Source: Chelydra serpentina
Lineage: Eukaryota; Chordata; Testudines; Chelydridae
DNA: 64,000 nucleotides
Direction of reading: 5' to 3'
Assembly: GCA_037349315.1 (NCBI GenBank)
Contig: JBAIAC010000001.1
Location: forward strand, 34,286,001 to 34,350,000
The position numbers and the translations under genes are program-made. A model generated the notes under the pieces. The model searched no databases. It saw only the letters and a program-made list of their open reading frames with translations, and had not been told where the DNA came from. Shown here in pieces: positions 10,963 to 22,800 of the stretch (the first letter of the stretch is position 1; the number at the start of each line of letters is the position of its first letter).

Positions 10963-12231
10963 CCAAACAAGGAGAAGCATACAGCATGCTCCTAAAACGG
11001 AAACTCTGGACCACAAAAGTACCACCTGACACGCAAAATAAAGTTCTGATATGTTAGCACCGAGACAAAATTACAAGTGATGTGCACACATCTTTATATA
11101 ACATGAAAATCCTTCGTTTCCACGAACCTTTCATGAGAAGTGGAGTAAGGCACTTACAAACCCATCAACTTTATGGATAAACTCTGCAGATTGATTGTAT
11201 CATTATTGCAACTGAACTGTTTCTACTGCACTCTCTTTTCCAAGCACAACTAAGAATTAGCAAAGTGCACTCAAGGAGTTCCACTGACCTTTCCAGAAAA
11301 TCTCTAAATTGTATGACAATGCTTTAAAATCCAGCTCTTATGATTTACATATTCAGTCTTCTTAGAGTCATATAGCAGAAGAGTAATAAAATCCTTTTAT
11401 GCTATTTAATACTGTACTTTCATGACACAGGCACGAGTATAAATGGGGTAAGGATGCCAACCTGAGTTGAAAAAGCTTTACTGCAATAATGTGAGCCATT
11501 AATCCGGACATGAATTCTAACCAATAAAAGACAAATTAAGATACATAAAAAACCATTCAGCAGGCCAGAGCCCAACATCTTTTCTACACCATTCTCACAC
11601 GTCTGGCTCTTCAAAACCTTTAAGACTTCACCCCCGCTAGTCATTCTTAGACGTCTCATTCTTTTCTATCATAATCCTTGTCCTTTGGACACACTTTAGA
11701 ATATAAATACTTTTACAATCAGACCATCAATTCTGGCAAAGGGAGAAAAAACACTATTTGGTGTCATAATGTGACGTTTTGTCAGAGGGCTGCTCCAGAA
11801 TCCAAGTTGACAAGTGCACAAGGTAAAAACTATTCTTTTAAAAAACACTTTTTCCTTGTCTTGACGATTTATTGTTTTGATCTTTCTTCAATAGTTACAC
11901 TAGATTCTAATAAAATGTGAAAGGTTTAAGTCTTCCTTAATATTATCCTGATGGGAGCCAGCATATTACATAAGTAGGTCAAATTTCTAATTTTCTCTCT
12001 CAAATACTGATACTGCAGAACTAAGGGAAAAACTACCCTGGGAAGGCGGGGAGAGAGAGACAGCTGAACTCACACCAAAACATTCTTTTTTAAAGCTCAG
12101 ACCTGAGGAAACGCAGGGTTCTTACAAAAGGAAGTATTTATGCAAAGTGTAGTATAAACAGTTTTTATCCACTGAACTAACCAACTTCCTAGGAATGAGC
12201 ACACAAATTGAAATGTGGCTACAGTTATCTT
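10963..12231. other. intron-like sequence
   Basis: Apart from the candidate micro-exon at 11158-11183 I see nothing. The ORFs at 11420-11659 and 11678-11920 lack recognisable domains. Confidence 0.4.
11158..11183 (-). CDS. candidate 26-nt coding exon
   Basis: On the minus strand CAATCTGCAG precedes and GTAAGTGCC follows a 26-nt open segment. If it follows the exon at 13674-13733, phase is kept: the leftover A plus AG completes a Lys codon, then FIHKVDGF is read, ending in phase 0. The upstream pyrimidine tract is only moderate and so short an exon may be chance. It is unidentified. Confidence 0.3.
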
Positions 12232-12519
12232 GGCCCAGGTCTACACTAACCCCCCCTGTCGAACTAAGATACGCAACTTCAGCTACGTTAATAACGTAGC
12301 TGAAGTCGAAGTACCTTAGTTCGAATTTACCTGTGGTCCAGACGCGGCGCGCAGGCTCCCCCGTCGACTCCGCCTACTCCACTCGTCGAGCTAGATTACC
12401 AGCGTCGACGGTGGAGCACTTCCTGGTTCGATTTATCGCGTCTTGACAAGACGCGATAAATCGAACCCAGAACATCGATCCCGCGCCTCCGACCGGACGC
12501 GTAAGTATAGACGTACCCT
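12232..12519 (-). mobile_element. cruciform-type MITE, full copy
   Basis: Ends are GGTCTACACT and AGTATAGACGTACC. Two strong internal hairpins are present: CTTCAGCTACGTTA / TAACGTAGCTGAAG at 12276-12306, and a perfect 19-bp stem at 12426-12466 (GTTCGATTTATCGCGTCTT with loop GAC). The order of the hairpins is reversed relative to 33516 and 51453, so this copy is on the other strand. CpG-rich core with no ORF of interest. Confidence 0.75.
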
Positions 12520-13673
12520 TGAGTATAATGCGAAACATTGACCTATAGTAGCCTTATCAGCCCACCTCTCAATCCCAGCTCAGTTTAAGACTTTATATAC
12601 ATATAGTAAACCTCTTTGTAACTCACACTACTACTAAATATTTATATTTAACTTGATTCTCAAACACTGCCCCAGAAAACATATCCATTTCTTCTTCAAG
12701 CACCACTGATAACATTTGCTCGAAATGTAAGTTTTAAAAAGGAATTTTAACAAAACTTAGAATTGTTAAAAAATTATTACAAGTGGTGCTTAAAATTTTT
12801 TTTTTTTTTTTAAATCAACATTTCCTGTATTACTTGCACCCAAAGAATTGCTTGCAGGCCAGACCTTCCCACATTGTGCAAGAACTTGAGAACTTGAAAC
12901 TGGAATTGACTAGCTTATTTCCACTGTCGAACCTAGGAGAAATGCTAAAAGTAAGCAAAACATAAATAGTGACAAAAATGTGAAATTTAAAATACTGGTA
13001 TTTTTGTGGGTAATTATGATTTTTTTCTTTAGAAAGTAACCTTTTAACTCCTTTAGTAGAGTGAAAGACTACAACTAAATCACATAGATCCTGACCAGTG
13101 AACGGAAAGCAACTTCAAAAAGAGGCTTGGGAAAAATAAAACTACAAACAACGCAAAACAAATTTGCTTTACTCAATTGGCTGTTATACTAAAGGAGAGA
13201 CTGGTAACCCAAACAGCAAGTTCTCTTTGCATTTTTGTTGATAGCTTCTAAAAAAACATTGCACATGACAAATATACCAGAATAAAGGGACCAAAAATCT
13301 CTCGAGATTACTAGCACAGATTGGGAATAAGAAAGCTACTGGGGAAAAACATCTTAATGTTTAATGGGACATTTTTCAACATGTCTAATAGTTCCATCTG
13401 CCTTAATCCAATCTAAGGAGATATTGCTTCTCCCATATGGCATGGCAAATTGTAATCTTACTTGCCATTATGCTAATTATGATCACATTTTTAATATTCA
13501 CATAGTGCTTTTCCACTATCATTTTCAAGACCATCTATCCAGAAAGTTACTTAACCACCCTTCAATCTAAATTTCAGTTAAATATTACAGCAGCTATTGT
13601 CTGAAGGAAAACGTATACAGTTGATCTTAGTTTGTGTAGAGATAGAAGCAAAGGGATACAGAGGCAAACTTAC
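12520..13673. other. intron-like AT-rich sequence
   Basis: No repeat recognised. It would be the intron between the candidate exon at 11158 and the exon at 13674 on the minus strand, apart from the MITE just below. Confidence 0.4.
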
Positions 13674-13733
13674 TTTCTCGTTTAGAAGCATTCTCACATC
13701 TAAATGGGACAGAAACATCTTGATCTTTTATGA
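13674..13733 (-). CDS. internal coding exon, unidentified gene (60 nt)
   Basis: On the minus strand a pyrimidine-rich tract (CTCGTCCCCCTCTTCCAG) precedes the segment and the donor GTAAGT follows at 13668-13673. The exon starts with two bases of a codon and ends with one, so both introns are phase 1. The frame is open: after a split Val it reads IKDQDVSVPFRCENASKRE. Joined to the exon at 14339-14404, the split codon G|TC gives Val and the frame continues. I do not recognise the protein. Splice sites are strong, size is typical of small internal exons, and phase agreement with two other segments argues against chance. Confidence 0.7.
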
Positions 13734-14338
13734 CTGGAAGAGGGGGACGAGGTAAGAAAAAAAGGCAACAGTAGAAGTGTCCTGTATTAGCTAGTGACAA
13801 ACTGAGAAATGTATCCTGCAAGAGTCACTGCGGAAGAAGAATGCCCTACTTCCCGAAAGAGAGGGAGTCCTTAACTATGCTCAGGAATAGCCCCTTTCAG
13901 CCATCAGTACTGCAATACTGGCGCTTACTCTTAAATATAGAGACAACGACATGCAAGGGTTTGCAACAACTGATCTAAATCAGGTTTACCCCAGTCTCAA
14001 CTGATGCAAACATCAGTTCCTCCTTGTAAGTACTGTGAGGTCAATCAGGAAGGATGCAACCAACTCTGCTCTGTTCTTTTAAAGTGGGACGGTCATAGGC
14101 CCCATCTAAATTTGATTAAAGCAACAGGATTACTTTTGTATTTTTCTATGGTTATGTCATGTTAATTGCAAAAGTTGTAAATGTAGCTTCCTCCCATTTT
14201 TCATGATTTAGCTGTTACTCTCAACAGCAGGTTACCAAGGTTTATTTTCCACTGCAATCCTCCTGGTATACATACTTACACTCACTTGTAACTGTACAAC
14301 TACATATTATGCAAAGCCTAATAGAAAGCAAAACTTAC
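13734..14338. other. intron between two minus-strand exons
   Basis: 605 bp bounded by a GT donor at the 14338 side and an AG acceptor at the 13734 side. No repeat seen. Confidence 0.6.
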
Positions 14339-14404
14339 CAGAGTCGCAGGATCTTTTGGTTGGTGTAGTTAATGAGACATGAGGTGTACCTGTGCATGGC
14401 CCAC
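14339..14404 (-). CDS. internal coding exon, unidentified gene (66 nt)
   Basis: On the minus strand CTCCTTTTCCAG precedes and GTAAGTTTTG follows the segment. It begins with two codon bases (GT) and ends with one (G), again phase 1/1. The open frame is GPCTGTPHVSLTTPTKRSCDS, with Thr/Pro-rich content and two cysteines. With the T left by the exon at 28129-28309 the first split codon is TGT (Cys); with the optional 9-nt exon at 20470 it would be Gly. Function unknown; the composition suggests a flexible linker. Confidence 0.7.
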
Positions 14405-15581
14405 CTGGAAAAGGAGAATAAAGTCAGTCCCAAAACACATTAATACTCAGCATTTGCCATCTTCTTACAGATAAACCAAATCAGAGTTATGTCTAGGGAT
14501 GTACAGGTACTGAAACATGCACATGTCCTGGGAGCGTATGGGTGTTGAGAGTTCAGTATTCATTCAGCTCTTTGTCCTCCACCCCTTCCTTCCCGTTAAT
14601 ATCTGAATATGACTTACAATTAAATATTGGGATGACACTTTTTTTATATGCTGTAAACATTTTGTTAGAAATACCTTTAGAGAACTACACTGGCAAAGGT
14701 GATTCTACATTCCAACAGAGCTGAGATCTCCTATGGTTAATCCACAAAAAGACCCTGGGGTGAAATCCTGGCTCCCCTGAAGTCAGTCAATGGGAGGTTT
14801 GCATTATGTTTCTATAGTGCTTTACATCCCACAAGGGCTTTACAAGCAGGTTATGCAAATGGCTGCAAGGTCATAGACTTTAATGAGTTGAACCTACTTT
14901 CACCAGGCCTAGATTTTGTCTCATTTCTAAAAGTCACTTCTCCCACCATGGGAAAATACTTTTCTTTGGGTGGAATGCAATACTATTGAACAGCACACAG
15001 CAAAACTACACAATAGTTTAGGATGGGAAGAGAGAACAGCATATCCAACTGAAACTGCTGGAAGAAGTTATACAGACACAAAGTTGACCAAAATGGAAGA
15101 AGTGTCATGGGATCATTAATCACCACAAATGGTCAAAGCTTTGGTTTTATGTATAATTTCAACACAAGCATATACTACATTACCTTTGTGGACACATTTT
15201 ATTTTCAGGTTCTGGACTCTTGCCCACTCATCTGGTATTTGTTTGGTGGTAAATTGCTTTTAGGCTTCCTACCATATTTCAACACGCATCATCATGGAAG
15301 AGCTCTCCAGAGATCTTGTTAAACTAACAACCCAATTCAGTATATTCACTGTATTGCAGTAAAGCACAAATAAAACCATATAGCTGAGTCAAGACAAATT
15401 GACAGAAAGCGTAACTGACAGCAATAATACATTGTAGCTCGGATAATTGGATGATATTACACACCTAGAACCTGAAATTAAGTCTGGTCTAGTAGACTTT
15501 GGTGATGAAAATACCAACAATCCAGTTTAAAGCAAGGGGTTAGTATAAGCCTGGCCCCAAGTATTGGGAAGTGCTGCTAAC
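14405..15581. other. intron-like sequence with an old repeat fragment
   Basis: Around 14754-14810, GGTGAAATCCTGGCTCCCCTGAAGTC is half of a palindromic amniote repeat whose second arm is lost. Otherwise nothing is recognised. Confidence 0.4.
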
Positions 15582-15830
15582 TGGGCTTATGTCTATGCTA
15601 CCAGACAGTTTGAACTGCCATGCACACCAACGTCCTGCACTATAGCGCCCTTGTGTGGACATGAAGTAAAAGGTTTAGTTCACATTTAATATAGTCATCT
15701 TCAAACAGCACTACATTAATGCAAACTAAGAACACTTTTGTTCGCGCCTACAGCGTCCACATGGGAGTTATAGTGCAGCACTTTGGTGCGCACTGCTGTT
15801 CACATCCCTGTAGTCCAAACTGCTGGACAG
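15582..15830. mobile_element. palindromic MITE
   Basis: The left arm (CCAGACAGTTTGAACTG, CTGCACTATAGCGCC, GTGTGGACAT) pairs with the right arm (GTCCACATGGGAGTTATAGTGCAG, CAGT...CAAACTGCTGG). Termini are of the CTACAC/GTGTAG class but decayed. No real gene; the ORF across 15719-15949 lies partly in the right arm. Confidence 0.65.
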
Positions 15831-17754
15831 AGTACAGAAGCCCTCAGTTGTTACTAGTCATCCAATATTTACATGTCCTGAAATCAGCACTGTTGCTAGA
15901 ACAAATTGTAGTCTTCCCTTTTCAAACCATTTCAAATCTGGACTGGTAAAAGTGACCTACAATGGAAACTAATTGTACCTTTTTGCTTCTTTATCTTTTA
16001 TAAAAAGGCAGCCTGAATTTTTCTAATGTATAATTTTACTTGTTTTTACTACAGAAATATCAGATCTTGCTTGCCAACTCGGTTTATATTGCAAAAACGC
16101 ATGGGATTATAACTTTACAAAAGGTGACAGAAACATGGCCAACTGAGAAGGGAAGGCATTTTTAGTTAGACCACCTACAACTCTGCTTGTTGTGTTTGAA
16201 CATCTGTTTAACGCAAGCTTCTGAAAAAACACTTGGCATCAAAGCTCTCAAAAGATTTTAAGGTTTCAGAACCCAGCCTTTCAAATGAGGGTAGAAGCAG
16301 TTCCCACTTGAGTTCCCCGGCCCTTCAAGGAGTCATCAAGCCGATGTGTGGAAAACTAGTTCAACAGCACAATTTTTATTCCCCCTTAGCAGGTCACCTT
16401 TAAAGTGATTTCAAGGAAAATCAAAATGTAAATCTAACAAGACACTGTCAAGTTGAAATAATTTAAGAATTCAGCTTCTTTACTTGTGTTAGACTTTGTT
16501 AGAATATTAAAAATGAAAATGTTAGAGGTCAGAGTAATTTACACTATTAATGCTATTGTCCAAGATGCAAAAAAATGCACTAGTGTTTTGGAAAAGGGGA
16601 TGAAAGGATCCCCAGACAGGCTTGACAGGATCCCCAGACAGGCTTGACAACCATTTGAAGAGCCTTTTACAAAATGACTCAAGCACTAGTACAAAGTTGC
16701 AACATTCTGGATATTTACATTGCAAAGGAATTTTTAGAACAAATACCAAAAAATGTTGCTATTGGAAATATACAAACCCTTCAATTTTAGGTCTATTTGA
16801 CTAGTCACTGTCTATTTTAAAGAGCAGGTGCACATCCATTGTTTACATGTAAACAACAACATGCAACAGTGTGCAGTTCTAGTGAAGTAATTCCATACAC
16901 GTGTGCTTTGGTCTCGAGTGAAATACCTTTTTCATTAAAAAATGTCATTTAGTTACATTCTTTCAATTTTCATAGAAAGAAAAATTGATTTTCTACCGTG
17001 ATGGAGCCTATGAGATCAACCCAGATTACTGTATAGTAAAATATTTACACCAGATGGGGCTTTCAGCACCCAGGCAAATACAGGATTTTTTACTTGCCAT
17101 TTTTAAAGCAGAATAAATTGCAACTATTTCTCATTCTTTTGCATTTCCAGGAGTGCAATATGAGTTTGTTTATTGCCTCATTAGATATTATGTTCAGATG
17201 GGTCTGATTTTTTGTATTGTACAGTAGTAGGGCTTCAACCACTAATAACTTGGGATTTGCATGCAAATACACCAGAGTGCCTCATAACTGATGAAGTTTG
17301 CATGCCCTTTGCAGCACTTTCTTCTACTGCTGTTTTTCATTTCACCATTAAAAGTAGTCATGCATAATTGTGTACGGTGGGCTCGAATCTGCAATTCTAT
17401 GTGGAAACCATGATGTTGAATCCATTGTAATACTGACAACTAACTCAGAGATCTTTATACTATTTGAAATAGGTAGTGCATTTTTCACTGGGCTGAAATT
17501 AGTACAGTTTGTATCGGAAAATGAAGTTAAATGACTATCCTCACTTAACTGCTACAAAAAATAGGGTTAAGTTAACACGTCCCTCTAAGTATCAAAATCT
17601 TAGTACCTGGAATCAGTGCTTGGTGTGTTTAACTATGGGTCACAAAATACTCATTCAGTAGATGCACTTTGCACATGAAACACTCTAGTTGTCCAATTCT
17701 TAGCATAATCCAAATGACTGGAAGCTGTTAATTACTCTCCCTTTAAATGAAGCC
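15831..17754. other. single-copy sequence with one short tandem duplication
   Basis: A perfect 22-bp tandem duplication (AGGATCCCCAGACAGGCTTG plus AC) occupies 16605-16626 and 16627-16648. Otherwise AT-rich with no recognised repeat or exon. Confidence 0.5.
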
Positions 17755-18540
17755 GGTCCTGTGCCAGAATAGGTGCCCTAGTTTGGCCAATTAAGAGGGC
17801 AGAGCTAGAAAGAGGGGCAAGAAAGGATCAGGGAGAATCAGAGAGGTGGGAAGTTCCTGAAGGAAGCTGTTGGAAGTTCCTGGGGCAAGGCTGAAAGCAG
17901 GAGAGGGGATTTGCTGGCTGACCTCCTCAAGCCAGAGAGTTGAAGGCAAGACAGCAGCAAAGGGAATTGCCTGCTGACTTCCAAGCTGGAGAGTTGGATC
18001 CAGAGGCCTGAAGAAGGCTGAAGCCAGGAGATCTGCAGAGGGGTTTGCCAATTGACCTCCCCAAGCCAGGGAGCCAGGGTCAGAAGCTGAAGATAGGGGA
18101 GCAGTGGAAGAGCCTCCTTGCTGGTCTTTCTGAGAGGAGAGGTTAACAGAGCAAGGGGAGTGAAGGATGCTGCCTGGTGAAGATCAACTCCCCGCAGGGA
18201 AGGAGTGGGGTGGCTGAAGTGCCCAGCTATGGTGGAAGACACCATAATATGGTATGTGCTACATCGGTAGACTAGATGTCATGGGATTTTAAGGACCACA
18301 TCACTGGGGATGATAAAAAGGACTTTGTTTCGGGGACTTCTGTTATGCATTTTTGTCACTATATGTTTTTGTAATGAACTGGCCCTAAGAAGGAGTATTA
18401 TGGAGTCAAGAAGAACTATTATGGAGTCATTAGGGGCCCAATTTGGAAAGTAGGATGGTAATTCTAGTGTTAGGGCGCCCAACTGCAAGCGGGGGCGAGG
18501 GGGAATCATTTATAAAAATCACGAGGCTAGCTGAGAAGTC
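17755..18540 (+). repeat. probable decayed LTR-type or long interspersed repeat
   Basis: This purine-rich block has three diverged internal repeats near 17896, 17955 and 18023, each with GCTGACnTCC and AAGCC/AAGCTGGAGAG motifs. It is followed by GGATTTTAAGGACCACATCACTGGGG and a T-rich stretch with GTAATGAACTGGCCCTAAG at about 18370, which resembles a decayed AATAAA poly(A) context. The overall layout resembles an LTR, but I could not define TG...CA ends or a target duplication. The minus-strand ORFs at 17791-18245 reflect the repeats. Confidence 0.4.
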
Positions 18541-20661
18541 ATGAGATTTTAAAGAATTTGAGTTCTTTTTATGTGCCTTCTAGGGTTTTTTGTTTGATGT
18601 TTTTTAAACGAAAGCTGGGTTTCCCTTATCATACGACTCCAGGAGCTGAGGCTTCAAATATTGCAAGACTCACTATGAAGACACAGGAGTTGACAATGTC
18701 ATTGGGTTTGCACAGTCCGGCACTCAAAATAAAGGGAGAGCAACTACAGAAGAGAAGCACTTCGTAACTTGAAAACACTAAAGTATATACATACACATAC
18801 ATATACACAGAAGGTCTTGTTAATACATTTGCAATGCCTGGTTATTGTTGGCTCCTGGTATCACTAGCCCACTGTGGCTGCTGTTAACATAGTGCACTAA
18901 AGACATCAATTAGGAAAAATGGATTGTGAAGCAGTCAGCCAGCTAAAAATTGTCTGTAGCTCAATAATCAAACAAATGTTTCTCTACCAGCTTCTCTTGT
19001 AACTCTCTATAAAATATTAATAAAAACATAAAAAATAGTTAACTTACCTATTTCTTTTGCAGATTTATTACACCTTCAATATTCTCTCTTAATTAGCATG
19101 ACATTTACATAACAATATAATTAATTTTCATCTACAGGCACAGTGGACTAATTAGAAATGCATAATCCCTTTTAAATATCTTGTCAATTTCACTCCATCA
19201 TAATCTGGTGGCTGATTTACCTTTGCATAACTAAACATACTAGTATGTCAAAATACTACCCTCAGACAAACAATTTTGGGCCTCAATATTAAAAATAAAG
19301 GTTAAAAAATCCACTAATGTAAAATATCTAGTGACTAAGGCACTTGCTAGAATGTCCTTTAAAGTGGATCTATAAGATACCAAAGTTTGTATTTTTCTTG
19401 TTTGTCAACATTAATTTAATACTCTAATATTACAAGCACGTACAATAGCTTCCTCACCAGAATCATTTTATTTAAAATTAGAGATCCTGACAAATGTCAA
19501 ACAAAATTAAAAATATCAAAGGAGATTATTATGTATTATTTGTTAAGTGATGACAATGTGCTATCTCAGGGGAAAGACAGACTACTCGTGGTAACGTAAT
19601 AACTGTAGTTAGAATAGATGGACAGCACAGATCCCCTCTTTTGGGAGTGTATGCATTCTTGACGCCTTAGTCAGAAGCCTCTGGAAAGCAGTTCTGTTGG
19701 GGCTATTACATGCATGCTCCACTGTTCAAATAGCTGAACAATAGCTCATTTTTATGAGGAGTACAAGCTGACCCATACTAGATCCTTTCCTCATTTATTC
19801 AGAACCCTATATATAGACTCCAAAGACATTTGTGGGAAGGTGGGTGGGGAGTGGGAAATCTAGGCTGTCAGTTCACTGAAGAAACCAAATACTGGCTAAG
19901 TAACCTCTCTTTCTGCCATTACAGGAGGCACACTGTTTGAACCCAGAATACTTTTCAATCTGATGTGCTGACTCAGTCCTGGGGATTTCTCAGAGTGGTT
20001 TTCCTGGTCTACCAACCAGCAGGGGAAATACGCAGTGGACTGAAAACAGCCCAACTGCGCAATGGCATAGAGCCTAATACTAAAGTAATACATTTTAAAA
20101 AAACGTTTAAGAATCATGAAGAGACTCAAAGCGCGCTAAAACAGTGAACAAGCATGACCACGAAGTGAAAAGGATATAGGAGAACAAAGTTTCCACATCC
20201 CCTGTTCACAGTGCTCTAAAAGGGCAGTGTACATCTGAACTTTGGTCTGACCTTTCACTGCTGGAAGGGAGCTAGCATCCCAGAAAGTTCCTACATAGAT
20301 CTAGCAATCTAAGCAGTGGATTTCTTGGGATATTAGTATTGTAAATAGAGATTTTGTGAAGCTGTAGGAAATATATTGAGGGTATTGCATTACTGGGAAG
20401 ACCAGTGCTTTGGAAACTTGCCAAAACCATGAATCTAGTTGTGAATTTCCGTAATCAGTAGAGACTTACCTAATTTATCTGTATAATCAAGTTTGAAAAG
20501 AATCATCGATTAGTGGCACAAATACATAAAGACAGAAACTAGAGGGAATCTAAATGTACCCAAGTTTAGTCCGCAGAGATAGCACTGTCTTTCTGCAGGA
20601 AAACATTCAGAGTTGAGAGAACTGCATGCGTGCTGCCGAATGAGTAAGCTGCACAGTAATT
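18541..20661. other. intron-like AT-rich sequence, possible conserved block
   Basis: Contains a short ATAC repeat (18781-18810). The stretch 19010-19260 is AT-rich with TAATTAGC, CTAATTAG and ATGCATAAT motifs typical of homeobox binding sites and could be a conserved non-coding element. Nothing else recognised except the 9-nt exon candidate. Confidence 0.35.
20470..20478 (-). CDS. candidate 9-nt micro-exon
   Basis: On the minus strand TTGATTATACAG precedes ATAAATTAG, followed by the strong donor GTAAGTCTC. Nine bases keep phase 1, so inclusion between the exons at 28129 and 14339 would add Tyr-Lys-Leu-Gly in place of Cys without a stop. Such a small exon is easily matched by chance. Confidence 0.2.
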   Translation of the reverse strand: MN

Positions 20662-20888
20662 TGGGGTATGTCTACACTGCAGCTAGGAGCGAGCCTCTCA
20701 GGCAGATAGACGTTGCGATTCAAGCTGCAGCTTGGGCTCTCAAGCCCACCCGACTTGACCCCCTAGGCTTAACAGCCTGAGTCACAACATGCACACAGCT
20801 ATTTTTAGTGCACTGCTCAAGCCCTCCTCACACAAGTTTGTCTGCCCAGGCTGAGACACACGCTCCCATCTGCAGTGAAGACATCTCT
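20662..20888. mobile_element. MITE with TGTCTACACT end
   Basis: Left end GGGGTATGTCTACACTGCAG, right end CTGCAGTGAAGACAT. Inside are CACACAGCTATTTTTAG and ACAAGTTTGTCTGCCCAGGCTG, shared with the element at 49857. No ORF. Confidence 0.7.
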
Positions 20889-21067
20889 TTAGGTTACACC
20901 CCCATTAAGCAAAGATAAAAGGGACAGACATGAATATTTTAGCGGAGTTTAATGAGTTAGCCCTAATTCACCTTGGTGGATTTTTATTTATATGAAAGTC
21001 TTCAAAGAGAAAGTCTTTGCTACTGCTGTCTGGAAGACATATTTAGTGCTTATAGCAAGGTATTCTG
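20889..21067. other. short spacer, nothing recognised
   Basis: No feature seen between two MITEs. Confidence 0.4.
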
Positions 21068-21490
21068 CAGGGCCGGCCTTAGGGAAAATGGCATCCTGGG
21101 CAAACTTGTATTTTGGTACCCCTGGCCCCCACTGCCTACCCCGCATGTCCACTTTCCTATGAAGAAGTGGCAAACTAGGTAATGAACTTACACTGGCCAG
21201 ACTTCTGACCAGTGAAAGATGGTACAGTTCTGGGGTGCTAGATGGGGGAGCTGCGGGAATTGGCTGGAGCCTTTCTACCACTGGTTCATGAGCGGCTGGG
21301 AAGCCATTCATGTAGCACAGTTGGGTGTGTCCCTGCCTGTGGATGTCTGTGTAAGTGCAGGGCCTGTCAGAGGTTGTCGCTTGACATTAGCATCGCAGTT
21401 GATACCCCAGGCTAATGGGTTTTGGAGGGCTCAGCAGTCCCACAGGCCAGGGTGCACCCTGGGAACCCCATCACAACTTCACTACCTCAG
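21068..21490. mobile_element. partial hAT MITE (CAGGGCCGGC end)
   Basis: The left end CAGGGCCGGCCTTAGGG resembles the terminal repeat of the element at 54768. The text CCTGGGCAAACTTGTATTTTGG is typical of this GC-rich turtle family. No matching right terminus was found, so the right limit is approximate. ORFs on both strands are artefacts of composition. Confidence 0.45.
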
Positions 21491-22476
21491 AGGTCTAATG
21501 TAATGTTTTGCCAGGTGCTTTTGAGATCTGCAATTTAAAAACTGCATTATTAAAGTATTAGACTTAGGTTGCTTTACTCACACTTTTATACAAACGCTTT
21601 TCAGTTTCAGCTTTCTTGGGCCCTTCAGTCTAATGAATGAGGACACAGAATGTATCGCCAAATCTGCACTGCAAGATTTGCATAAATTGGAGGAAACAAC
21701 ACTGGTAGCATTTTGCTGGTTTTAATTAGGCTTAAAAATTAACATGTCACTGAAATAAAAAGGAGTTCATTTCACAGTCCTATGTGCCACCCCCTCAGCC
21801 CATCTACACACTTATGGCATAAAGCAACAGTGCATATATGTTATGTTGAGAAGACAGACCTACAAACACTCTAAGTTAAACTTGGATTCTAGGGATCAAA
21901 GTAGAAACCATGGAAGATCCTACTGCCATAATTTGCACAAGGCAGGCTTGGACTGCCCATAGACAAAGCAGAGGCAAGGCCTGACGTGTACATTACACTC
22001 GCTTCAAATTTCTAGCTCTATTTGTTCTGCACTGAGTCACAAAACCAGGAGCCTAACTCAAAGCTCATTTTTCTAAAAAAGTTTTTTTTAAACCTACTCT
22101 CCCATAAGTCCATCCGTTTTCAATTTTGAGAGCATATGGGTTATTTTCCAGGCAGATGCTATTTATTCTCAAATTAAGAGGGAAAAAATTGATTGTGCTA
22201 AAATTAGAAGAAAGTTTGCTACCATCCAGAGGTGAAAGATTGAACAATGTTTAACTTTTACATTGTAAAGATGTGCTAGACACGGAGCATGTGTGCATCC
22301 ATTTTAAAAACACACACTAAAGAATCATCCCCTAACTAAACTGTTCCACCTCTCTTACAATCATCTAGTTCAGTCAAAAAGCCTGAGAACAGTTGGGCTT
22401 TACTACAACAGACTACAGCACTTACAAACATTAACCAGAGAAGTATATTCTAGAGTCAAGGGCTCTCTGATGAGAA
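21491..22476. other. nothing recognised
   Basis: No repeat or exon recognised. Confidence 0.4.
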
Positions 22477-22600
22477 TAGGGTGACCAGATGTCCCAATTT
22501 TATAGGGACAGTCCCGATTTTTGGGTCTTTTTCTTATATAGGCTCCTATTACCTCCCACCCTCTGTCCCGATTTTTCACATTTGCTCTCTGGTCACCCTA
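22477..22600. mobile_element. short hAT MITE (124 bp)
   Basis: Ends are TAGGGTGACCAGATGTCCC and CTGGTCACCCTA, flanked by an exact 8-bp duplication GATGAGAA (22469-22476, 22601-22608). The interior carries repeated TCCCGATTTTT motifs in both orientations. Its termini resemble those of the hAT transposon at 35082-37755 (TAGGCTGACCATATTTCC), which could have mobilised it. Confidence 0.88.
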
Positions 22601-22618
22601 GATGAGAATGCCTTAGGC

Positions 22619-22800
22619 CAGGGATTCTCAAACTTTATCACCCCGCAACCCTCTTCTGACAACAAAAATTACTATACAACCTTGAAGGGGGGACCGAAGC
22701 CTGAGCCCATCCGAGCCCCGCGATCCAGGATGGGGGACCCAAGCCCCACCGCCCTGTGCGCAGGGGAGGGGGGGCAAACAGGTCATTGTTGCAATCCAGC
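22619..22800. mobile_element. truncated hAT MITE
   Basis: Starts CAGGGATTCTCAAACTTTAT, continues with CAACCCTCTTCTGACAACAA and a GC-rich GGACCGAAGCCTGAGCCC block. This is the same family type as 31120-31419. The right terminal repeat is absent; the copy fades near 22800. Confidence 0.65.

Noticed and set aside
17791..18245. Leu/Ser/Pro-rich minus-strand ORFs of 86 and 135 codons
   Set aside because: They coincide with three diverged repeats in a purine-rich block; no domain, and two frames are open over the same bases.
19043..19090. Consensus minus-strand donor GTAAGTTAAC with a possible upstream exon
   Set aside because: Every frame compatible with phase 1 runs into a stop at or before the donor; kept only as a possible non-productive exon in the findings.
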